Shown here: piece after piece, positions 55,199-64,000 of the stretch | Layout of the letters: each line of letters starts with the position of its first letter | Numbering within the stretch: the stretch's first letter is position 1 | NCBI GenBank assembly: GCA_001510575.1 | Contig: LNGK01000006.1 | Location: forward strand, 2,351,565-2,415,564 | DNA from: Knoxdaviesia capensis | Taxonomy: Eukaryota; Ascomycota; Sordariomycetes; Microascales; Gondwanamycetaceae | Direction: 5' to 3' | Length of the DNA stretch: 64,000 nucleotides | The notes under the pieces: model-generated | Told to the model about the DNA's origin: nothing | The model's input: the letters and a program-made list of their open reading frames with translations, nothing else | Database searches by the model: none | Program-made: the position numbers and the translations under genes

Positions 55199-56823
55199 TT
55201 CCAGTTGTTCCACCCTGCTCCATCCCTGTCCTCGTTCCTTCTTCTTTTCTTTTCTCTCTGACTCTCAATCCTGTCTCTGTTCTTTTTTTCATGGCTCCTT
55301 CTCTGACTCTGTCCGCCCGCCGTGATGGTGCCTTCCCTGCGATCTTCCTTCCGATGGCGGGGGCGGGGTCCTGAAGCAGCAAGCGTTTGTATGTGAGATG
55401 ATGTAATCACCCTCAACGGTACTTCCACGGTACCTGAGCACTGCGCATAGCTGCAGCATGACCGGCATGTCTCTTGGCTGTATCAAGTCGCAGTTGATTG
55501 CGTATGCAGGGTGATGCGACAGGGCGATTGCTTTTTTTTCTGTAGCTTTGGCGATCGATTTCTTTCTTTGTCTTCTGCGCTTCTAAGGCCCCCAATGCGA
55601 TGCTTGCCGCCGCGCTGGAAACCTTGCGACAAAAGTGCCCGCGTTCTTACTGCTAGTTCGGTGTTGCCTGGCCTCCCTCCTCAAACCGCACATGCCGATC
55701 CGGCGGACAGCAGTAGTGTGTTACGCGGCCACTGCCACCAGATGCAATAAAGCGATCGACAAATGCGGGCGTGGCCGTGGTCGTGATGCAGGACTTTGCG
55801 GTATAAGTCCTAACCTTGCCACGCTACTTGAACCATCTGTAGGCTGCCGAAATAAAAGCAAACGCTGCAGAGCGGAACCGGCGAGATATTCAAATCTCTG
55901 AGTTCCTCCCTAGGCGCCCGTATTCCTCGCGGTGGATCTTCTCATCTATTGTTTGTTTCATTTCTTCTCTCTGCGCTGCTCTCTTTTCCATCTTTAGAGA
56001 GTATCGCCCGATGACGACATTCTGGCGTCCAAGCCTCGTTCTTTTGCCCGTCGAGTGAAGAAGGGTTAGTGCCAAGAACCAGCACCCATTCGTTTTGGTG
56101 TGGCTGGATCATGCATGCACGCCAGGTTCCAGATCGAACTTCTGTGGTCTTCGCGATGGAACCCTGGCACTGGTGCCATGTCAGGCACCGTATTCCAGAC
56201 ATATACAAGCAATGATATGTGTATGATCATGCTGATTCAATCTTGCTTGCTCTTGATAGTGCGTGTAAGTTTGTGGCTGACTGCTCTCTTCATCTCCCGG
56301 CGTATCCCGACCGTTCTGGCAGGGACAGGACGAGTTCGTTAGGGTTTACCCCGCCGAACTGCTAGGGTTAGGCCCAAACCGTCAAAGCGCCGCCCAGCAT
56401 GAATGAACCTGCATTAAACTGGAAGCAAAAAAAAGCTTGTTAAAAATCTGACGTGCATCTAAGTTGGAGGGGTCAAGTCCAAGCAAGCTGTGTGGTGAGA
56501 GCAAGACTTTACTTCTAGTTTCCAGCGCCCTTATAGGCGGCATGAGCGGGTGATCGACACTGACACACAGACGCACAGGGCTGGCCACTCGCTGTAAGTT
56601 ATGCGACGCCTAGTACAGCTATCATTTTGCGCAGGGACGAAAAAGCTTTTTTACACGATTAAATCTCTCTTATATCCCCAATCTGACCACCTCCCCTTGA
56701 GCCTTTCTCTTCTTTTTCCTTCTCTCTTCCGTTCTATTCTCTCCTTTGATCTGTTGTCCGGTGTATTCTCTTCCTTCATTTTATATTTCCACGCCCTGGT
56801 CCGGCTCCCACTCTCCTCCCAAC
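55199..56823. other. Region between retroelement and RING-like gene
   Basis: Normal-composition sequence without RIP damage. Teloboxes lie at 56339-56346 and about 56363-56372. The last 200 bp before the RING-like gene are pyrimidine-rich, as in a fungal promoter and leader. The short open frames are not convincing. No tRNA or other gene was found. Confidence 0.6.
56339..56372. promoter_or_regulatory. Paired teloboxes
   Basis: TTAGGGTT at 56339-56346 and TAGGGTTAGG at about 56363-56372, roughly 460-480 bp before the RING-like gene's start codon. Confidence 0.4.
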
Positions 56824-57789
56824 ATGGCCTTCTGCACCGTATGCGAAGACCCCCTCGTCCTCCGCGTCGACCCGGACGACGACTCTGCCGCCGGCGGCCT
56901 CTCCGAAACCGTCCCAGATGATTTAGGCCTGGCCTGCGGGTGCCGGTATCACTGGTACATATTCGCCTTTTCCTTCCCCGGGGGGAATGTCCCACTGGCT
57001 TCTTCTCACCCCCTTTGATGGTGCCGTCTCTCAGAAGCCGGCAAACGCCGTGTACAGACACAACCACTAACACAAGTTCCCAACAGGCAATGCCTTCTAG
57101 ACCAAGCCCCCCAGATCATCCAGTCTCTCGAGTGCCCAGAGTGCAACGCCTACCTCCCGCTCGACCACCAGGCCGCCGCCTCCACAGCATCCTCCTCGCA
57201 GTTTCCAGCCCCCGGCATCACTGCCCCGCCGATCCTAGTGCGCTACACCAACGAGGGCGGCAATCAAGACGGCCTGGACATCTCGCCCATGCTGCTCGAG
57301 GAGGCCTACCTGGCCGCACACCCCGCCGCCCGTCCTGCGCGCGCCTACCACGTGATGGCCGCCGAGGGCGATGCGGCCGCCATCGTGATGCTGCTGCGCG
57401 ACCTCTCCGAGCCGGATGAGGACGACGGTGACGATGCTGAGAAGGAGGGGGAGGTCGAGGAAGCCCCGCTGGACCTCGCTGCTATCGTGCGGTATCAGGA
57501 CCCCCTGGCTGCCCAGAAATCCGCCCTTCACCTAGGTGTTGAGAACGCACACCCCGAAGTGGTCTGGCTGCTCCTCTGGCTCTCGTCTGCCGTGCCGAGC
57601 GAGGCCTTCCCCGCCGAGGCGCGTGCCGTGGTCGAGTCTATCAGCCTCGGTCGCCTGCCCGTGGCCTCGGCCGCCGAGGACCTGCGTGCTCTGAGGGATG
57701 CGGCTGGCCGTACCCCTGAAGACATCGCGCTGGCCCGCCCCGATGTCTGGCACCAAGTCCTCGAAGCCCGCATTCTCTCCCCGCCTTGA
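56824..57789 (+). CDS. RING-like zinc-finger protein
   Basis: Two exons: 56824-56954 and 57087-57789, with a 132-nt intron (GTACAT donor, ACTAAC branch, CAACAG acceptor), giving 277 residues. The N-terminus holds eight potential zinc ligands: Cys4 and Cys7 (CTVC), Cys38 and Cys40 (CGC), His43 and Cys46 (HWQC, formed across the splice junction), and Cys60 and Cys63 (CPEC). The spacing resembles a RING/treble-clef finger with an expanded first loop of about 30 residues, which suggests but does not prove an E3 ubiquitin ligase. Residues about 110-277 are helical with Ala/Leu-rich pairs (AYHVMAAEGDAAAIVMLL; SALHLGVENAHPEVVWLLLW; RDAAGRTPEDIALARPD) resembling degenerate ankyrin repeats, split by an acidic loop (DEDDGDDAEKEGE). 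The family is not recognised. Confidence 0.85.
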
Positions 57790-58261
57790 CAGGACGCGCA
57801 AGCAGGAAATTGTCTCGTTTTTCCTCCGGGGTTGTGTTGAGTTAGCGCGCATATATGAAACTTTGAATGTCACGATATGCAATGAACAAGGACCCCCCAA
57901 AAATGAAAAAAAAAGTATTAAACAAAATACAAAATTTTTTTACCGAAACGTTTCATGCATGGCATAGCGGGGGATCAGTAAAAACAAAAAACCTTGGAAG
58001 AAAAAAGGCCAAGGAGAAAAGGGAATCAGATGCATAAAAAGGGGGGTTTTTTATTAACTTTTTTTTTTGCATTAAAAACCATTTAGCATTGACATGTCAT
58101 AGCGACGGCCCGCATCGATCGTTTCTTGCCTCCTCTCAACATAAAATCAATTACTTAACTCCAAGGCTAGGGCATCTCTGTCAATCACCTTTGACGACGC
58201 CCTGCCTTCCTTGCCTTACAGAGAACACCAAGTGGTCCGTGGGGTGCCTGTTGTTTTGTCT
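57790..58261. other. Convergent 3' region rich in A/T homopolymers
   Basis: Several A, T and G homopolymer runs (57.9-58.08 kb) between two convergent genes, consistent with polyadenylation regions on both strands. No gene is seen. Confidence 0.6.
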
Positions 58262-61200
58262 CTACAGGCTCGTGTCCATCAAGCTGCTCTTAGCGCTGCC
58301 GATGCTGCTGTTCTTCTTACCAGTAGTGGCCTTCACTCCTCGAGAGAGCATCTGTGATAGAATGAAGTGGCTGATATCTTCGTCTGACCAGTACGTCAAG
58401 TGCGACGCAATGGCGTTGATGGGATTGTAGTCGAGGACGCTCCTGTTTTAAGAAATTCATGGCGTTAGTGGATCATCCCAAACGGTGAATCACCTGTCAT
58501 GCCCACAAGGCTGAACCTGAACCTGAACAATATGGGAATGCCACTTACTCTTGGATGCTGTAGTCAATCCGTCCGTTCTTATTCAGCGCTCTGACCTTCT
58601 GCTCCTCACGCTTGATGCGTTGTCTCTGTGCCTCTTTCTTTTGCCAGTCTTCTTCACTGGAGAACCGGTCAAACTTCCCCGAGCCCTCGTCACTATCACT
58701 GGGTTGCTGGCTTGTTTGAAACTTGGAGTACAGCGTTTCGAGTTCTCCGTCAATTAGAGTTTCGGCCCGTCCGCTCCCGAGATCTGTTGGTGCCCGTGCA
58801 AGACGCTCCTGGCGCTCAATGACACTATCCTCCAGTGATGGGCCGGCATGCGATGCTGGACCTGCTGCTCCAGACTTGGCATCTGTCGCGGCGGCTACTG
58901 CAGCAGCAGAGTTTTGAGCTTGAGATGCCGCAAGCCGAGCCACTTCTTCATTGGTGAGACCTAGACTGCGATTCAGCAAACTAGTAGCGATTCCCGAGCT
59001 CAAGCTAGACCACAGCCCGCTGACACTCTGGCCCACCTTGGCTCCGATGCCGGTGAGGCCCTGGGGTGTCACGCTGCCGAAGATGCCTTTTTTGGTGTAG
59101 GGCAGAAGCTGCGGCTTCAGCAATCTCATCGCCGGTGAAATCAGTGGCTCAAGCCGGTAGGCAATGGGATCAGATGGGTGGAACAGGTTGTACAACTGAG
59201 CAACCTTGGGAGAAGAAACAGTATGTGGCAATCCGGTTACTGGAGACAGTTTGCGGCTTTCACTACCCGTCGGGGTTGCCAGTGGGTCTTCAAATTCTTC
59301 CATTGAAGTCTCTTCGTCCAACATTGCCGGCGGCGTGTGCTGTCGGGCAGCGATTGTCCTATGATTTTGCTCATATAGATTAGTTTCCGATACATGTGAA
59401 CTGATCAAGCAGAGCTTCTTAAACCGGCAAATCTTACCGGCCACGCAGCATCTGGAATAGTCCAATGGGCGATCCGAGACAATAAAAGTCGTCGACTTCA
59501 AAGTTGAGTCTGGCGTTCGGAGATACTTTGCTCGCCGACTGGGCTTCTGCATATGAAGGCCAGAGCCGAGCCAATGCTTGCAGAGAAGGTCGGGTCTTAG
59601 GCAACTCTTTCTGACGGCACAAGATATCAAACATGATGGCGGACCCAAGGGAGTGGCCCATAACATGGACTTTGCCCTTAAACTCGGGGTTTCGTTGCAC
59701 GAACAGTTGATAGCTCTTGTTCATCTCTTGAATGACAATGGAGACAATCTGTTCGCGGTAGGCGCTTTGGTAGAGGAGGACATCGAGAGCGAGGTCAGAA
59801 ATAAGCGATCTTGCAAACGCGACACCCTCCACCGTAATATCCTGCAGTGATGGATCTGGTTACAAGAGATTCATTAGTTAAGGGGTCCGCGTCCAGAGCA
59901 AATTTGAGTCATTCATGGGGAAGTTCCATACATTCATCTTCTTCATCAATCCAAACACCTATGTCGCTCTCACGTTTCTTGTCCTTTTGCTTGGGGAAAT
60001 CAAGAAGATGTCTCCAACACACTGGCAGTACTTGGACTCGGCTATTTCCAGGGCCTTTTCCGATTTCTCCATTCAGAGCTTTCAAATCAGCCGAATTCGA
60101 GTAGGTCGATTTCAGCGTTTTCCGGAGACAGTTGACATCGTGGATGAAATTAACGCTCTCCATGCTATTGGGTTGTTAGTTTATCGATACCATGGGAAAT
60201 AATCACACAGGCAGGGAAGGGCAACATGAAGAAAGATTTCCGTACCGAAGACTGAGCATCTGGCCGATACCATGAGTCACGAGGACGACATGTTCGATTT
60301 CACGCCCTTGAGATTCTCCCGCCTGGCCACTATAGTCGTCTTGAATCTCGCGCTCTTGCTGGCGCCGTAAAGCATCTTCACGCTCCTTGGGATCCATCAT
60401 ATTGGAGATCTGGCGCTGAAGCTTATTCTGCTCCAAGTCTTCGGCCTCCGAATCGGTCTTGGACTTTGAGCTACTGCTAGGTGGAGCGGACTTCCGTCGC
60501 GATTCCTTTTCTTTCTTCGCTTTGTCGGCATCCTCCGGTGCAAATGTTGCCGTGATCGGTGTTACCGGCACCTTCTCTTCCTTTGGCTTGGCGGTTTCTG
60601 AGTATCCTCGAGTAAACTTGACCCCACTCATATAACTGCCCCCAGAAAAGCGGCCGTAGACTGTCGAGGTAACCCACGAAAGCATGCCGTCCGTTGAAAG
60701 CCACGCAGTAGATGCATCCTGATACGTGACCACGTTGTTCATGTAAGTACCGAACAAGCGATAAGACTGAGGTTGCTGTGCCTGGGACTCTCCGGTTAGG
60801 TCAGGCTTGACTGGGGCCGATGAAGCGAGGGTAGCTGCGGAGGTCACACCGGGTGATGTTGTGGAGGCTGACGGTTCCGGTTCCAGAGTGCCCGGAGCTT
60901 TATTCGGCTGCGAGTAAAGCCAAGGCCGGATTTTCAGGTATCCCTCTTCAAGCTGTGAGGCCAGGTTTTCCTCACAAGGGACAAGCTTGGATCCTTCCTG
61001 GGTGAACCAAGTCCCCCGGCGAACCTCATACACTGGGCCAAGCCAGTATGCTGGAAAGAGTTCTCGAGTAGCCACATCTACATCAAACAGGTAATCCTCA
61101 TTCACTGGAACACGCACACTTTTCACGGTGCTATCAGGCGAATCGCTCCCACCCTTTCCTGCCGTTGATGCATCTGACACTCCGGAGAACACTCGAGATG

Positions 61201-61777
61201 CGCGCTTGGAGCTCGTGCCATCGATCCGGTTTTCTTCGGCCTTTTCCAGCAGATCTTGGTAGGCAGCTTCAATTGCTCTCGAATCGGAAGGGGAGAATGT
61301 GACGAATTTTTTAGGAGCAGGTGCTGGTTTCTCATCTGGAGGTGGTGCTTTTCGGGGAGGAATGTACTGAGGTTTTCGTTTGGGAATCTACAGCCATAAA
61401 TGATCAGAAAGAATTCAGAAGCTTTCGAGGTGATGATGCTTAAACCCCGCGAAAGATAAATTACTTACATCCACTGCATGATACCACTGGGCGGTAATTG
61501 GCGGGCAGTCCGGAGGGTAGTTCTTCAGGCTTCTGCCGTACAGATGACTGCTACTATGGTCCAGAGCCCGGCCAGACTCAGAGCCCGAAGGAGTCTGTCG
61601 CTTCGAAAAACTTTTCTGGCCATCTTTGCTCACGGGTGTGCTGGGCCGCGTGTTGCTCGTGGTTGAGGCCCATGGATTTAAAGCATCAACAGCGGATGTC
61701 AGATATGACTTTTCGACCGGCTTTTCCACGGGCTTTTCGGGATTCGCCGTGGCGTCCCCCGGAGATCCGGAAGACAT
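58262..61777 (-). CDS. DDHD-domain phospholipase (phosphatidic acid-preferring PLA1)
   Basis: Six exons: 61469-61777, 60246-61387, 59932-60164, 59438-59855, 58549-59358 and 58262-58442, all in phase, giving 1,030 residues. The start is the ATG at 61777; the frame open upstream begins only with TTG. Residues about 1-110 are Ser/Pro-rich. A conserved segment with LFPAYWLGPVYEVRRGTWF (WWE-like) follows, then THGIGQ and the lipase nucleophile motif GHSLGS at residues 628-633 (Ser630). The DDHD domain comes next, with FYCLGSPIGLFQMLR, HPSDPIAYRLEPLI, and a C-terminal IDYSIQE...ASHLTYWSDEDISHFIL containing the conserved His. Family members (yeast Ddl1/YOR022C, mammalian DDHD1) remove the sn-1 acyl chain from phospholipids such as phosphatidic acid or cardiolipin, at mitochondria or the early secretory pathway. 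Placement of the short exons is supported by good splice sites. Divergent from the Pol III gene. Confidence 0.95.
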
Positions 61778-62643
61778 CGGATTAAACTTGGAGTAGTTCC
61801 ATACACATCGGGCGGTGGATATTGAAAGCAAGGGACCCCGAATATGGAGAGAACTGCAGGCTTTCTGGCTACCGATCAGGGAAGAGTGGAGAGAATTGGT
61901 GATACAGCGCGGAGACAGTTTGGAAGCCAGATTGATAGTGGGGGCTGCCCTGTAACTGACAAAAAGAAGAAAAATGATGAGTATAGAGGGGAAAGACGAG
62001 AGGAAGATGAAAACAAGTCAGAGGTCGAGGAGAAATAGAAATACGAGAAGGGAAGATAGCAAAGATAGCAGGTGTTACAAAGCAATACACAAAAGAGCTG
62101 CCTCAGAGTTGGACGTGGTGTTTGGAAGTTGTGACTTCCGCATGTGATCCTGATCGCGGTTGGTTGCGCCTGCCCTGAAGCAAGCTGAGCACGATGAGGT
62201 GGGTGGATAGTTTTGAGCTTGGCTCATGCGCCACACGTAGAGGGGCAGAACGCGAAATTGGATGAGTCAAATCTTATGTCAAGGATCTCAGCCACAGTTT
62301 TGAGCTCCCCTCTGTGGCGCCAATCTCTTTTGGGTGGAAGACTCACTCTTGGGGGTGGGCTTTTTTTTTTTTTTTTTTAATGCGAACAACCATTTTGTTT
62401 GGCTTCATTTTCTCCAACAATAAACACCACGATTCTCTTCTTAATTTCTCCCCAGACCTGCCTTTTTGCCCTTTCCCTCCATACTCACCATGAACGGTCT
62501 CCCTTTGCTATAGCACAAACCCAGCCTGGGACATGCAGGCTATTGCTTTTAGGGATACTGTACGACCGATACGGAACAAACGAACGAACCAACGAACAAA
62601 CCTCGAATCATCCTTTCTCTAGCTTCCGCCTTTCATAGTCATA
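61778..62643. promoter_or_regulatory. Divergent promoter of DDHD lipase and RPC1 genes
   Basis: 866 bp between two start codons pointing apart. A T homopolymer of about 20 bp lies near 62361-62380, and a CT-rich stretch follows before the RPC1 start. I see no clear TATA box on the RPC1 side, as is common for housekeeping genes. Confidence 0.5.
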
Positions 62644-64000
62644 ATGCTTCAAGAGCATTCGGTCGGAAGCCCTGTGAAGCTTCAGCTTGTGGACAAGCTT
62701 CCCAAGCGCTTCAAGGGCATCAAGTTTGGTGTACAGTGAGTCAGGCCTGGTAAATGCGACAGGTTGAACTGTGTCTAACAATTTTCAACAGATCCCAGCA
62801 GGATATCTTCAACCAGTCAGTTCTTGAAGTTTCAGATCGCCTTCTCTATGACATTGAGAAAAACCGTGCTCCTTTCCAACATGGCCCGCTCGATCCTCGC
62901 CTGGTACGTCTGACCTGCCATATCCAACCCAGAAGGGACTGCTGAGCTCAGAGACTGAAACTGACTTGATACAACGCGCCTCATTTATAGGGAACCTCGA
63001 GCAAATTAGCCAGATGCGCGACCTGCAATGAGCTTCTTCAGACTTGTACTGGCCATTTCGGCCGTGTGAAGCTTCCTCTTCCTTGCTTTCACGTCGGCTA
63101 TCTTCGATTCATCATCACCATCCTTCAGAATATCTGCAAGGTAAGTCCCTTTGTAATTGATTGCCTGAGTATTTTCTTCTGTAATCTGCCGATCTAACAG
63201 TTTATACAACTTCACTAGGAGTGCTCACATGTCATGCTCCTTGAAGAGGAACGTCAGTCCTTCCTACGAGACCTGCGACGCAAAGATCTCGATAACCTAC
63301 GACGAACACAGTACATGAAGAAAATCAACGAGCAATGCCGAAAGAACAAGAGCTGCCCCTACTGCGGCGCCATCAACGGTACGATCCGGAAAGTCGGCGT
63401 TCTCAAGCTTGTACACGACAAGTTTGTTGTCTTCAACAAGTCCACCGCTGCCAAGAAGTCGCCCCCCGAGAGCAAAAAACAGTTCGACAAGTCGTTCGAA
63501 GAGGCGAAGCGACAAAACCCCGAGCTCGAGAAACACGTGAAGAAGGCTATGGAGGATCTCAACCCATTGAGAGTGCTCAACCTCTTCAAAATGATTAGCC
63601 CTACGGATTGCGAGCTTCTTGGACTCAACTCGGCTGAGGGACGGCCAGAGATGTTTTTGTGGCAGTCTCTGCCGGCTCCGCCTGTGTGCATCCGGCCGTC
63701 GGTGGCGCAAGACAACGCGAGTACCGAAGATGATCTCACAACAAAACTTGCGGACATCGTGTGGGTTTCGGGTCTGATTCGAAACGGTCTCCAACGCGGC
63801 GCGCCTGTGGCCACCATCATGGAGCAATGGGAGTACTTGCAGCTTCAGATCGCCATGTACGTCAACGCAGATGTGCCCGGCCTGCAGCAACCGGGGTTTG
63901 GAAAGAGTGTCCGAGGATTTTGCCAGCGCCTCAAGGGAAAGCAGGGCCGTTTCCGTGGCAATCTGTCGGGAAAGCGTGTTGACTTCTCCGGCCGAACGGT
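62644..64000 (+). CDS. rpc1: RNA polymerase III largest subunit, RPC1 (5' part)
   Basis: Exons 62644-62735, 62792-62903, 62991-63140 and 63219 to the window end, where the gene is cut, giving the first 378 or so residues of about 1,450. Splice sites are GTGAGT, GTACGT and GTAAGT donors with TCTAAC branch sites. The N-terminal clamp is clear: CATCNELLQTCTGHFGRVKL is the first zinc site (CxxC...CxGHFG), and CPYCGAINGTIRKVG is the second with CKECS before it. The typical DLNPLRVLNLFKMIS and the conserved PAPPVCIRPSV follow, and the window ends in RGNLSGKRVDFSGRTV near the active-centre cleft. The CGAINGTIRK-type insert and the wording of these blocks fit Rpo31/RPC160 of Pol III and not Pol II (no CTD information is available). 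The complex makes tRNA, 5S rRNA and U6 RNA. Confidence 0.95.

Noticed and set aside
1..64000. CRISPR arrays, operons, bacterial promoters or phage-like systems
   Set aside because: None is present. The window has eukaryotic genes with introns, and the repeats are microsatellites or LTRs.

Overview
The window looks like nuclear DNA of a filamentous ascomycete (Pezizomycotina, perhaps Sordariomycetes). The genes are intron-poor, with short introns that have GTNNGT donors and CTAAC branch points. The proteins are typical fungal ones: a secreted GH6 cellulase, fimbrin, a RACK1/CpcB homologue, and an Ost3-type oligosaccharyltransferase subunit. A 6.4-kb retroelement shows the CpA-to-TpA decay of repeat-induced point mutation (RIP), which is itself a fungal signature.

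Layout. Bases 1 to about 17,160 hold no gene I can support: microsatellites, pyrimidine-rich stretches and one AT-rich island. A SWIRM-domain chromatin protein follows (+, 17.2-18.7 kb), then about 3 kb containing a possible gene fossil. Next is a divergent pair: a coiled-coil protein (-) and OST3/OST6 (+). An intronless GH6 cellobiohydrolase lies at 28.6-29.8 kb (+). A second divergent pair is RACK1 (-, with a probable U24/snR24 C/D snoRNA in its last intron) and a stand-alone FAR1/WRKY-GCM1-type DNA-binding protein (+). Then come a mitochondrial carrier resembling yeast YPR011C (-), and a third divergent pair: an SR-type RRM splicing protein (-) and a sterol O-acyltransferase (+). Fimbrin (-) follows at 45.6-47.8 kb.

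From 48,754 to 55,193 lies a minus-strand Ty3/Gypsy element with 200-bp LTRs. Its interior is almost stripped of CA dinucleotides. Remnants of protease, reverse transcriptase, RNase H and integrase can still be read in that order. Beyond it are a RING-like zinc-finger protein (+), a DDHD-domain phospholipase (-), and the 5' part of the gene for the largest RNA polymerase III subunit (+), cut by the window end.

The genes are mostly unrelated housekeeping functions, not a cluster: translation (RACK1, snR24, Pol III), splicing (SR protein), secretion (OST3), lipid metabolism (ACAT, DDHD lipase), actin (fimbrin) and chromatin (SWIRM), plus one secreted cellulase. I see no biosynthetic or defence cluster. 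The most interesting signals are the RIP gradient across the two LTRs, the snoRNA with one conserved and one eroded guide, the splicing architecture of the SR gene, the excess of telobox motifs between genes, and the 17-kb gene-free left end.
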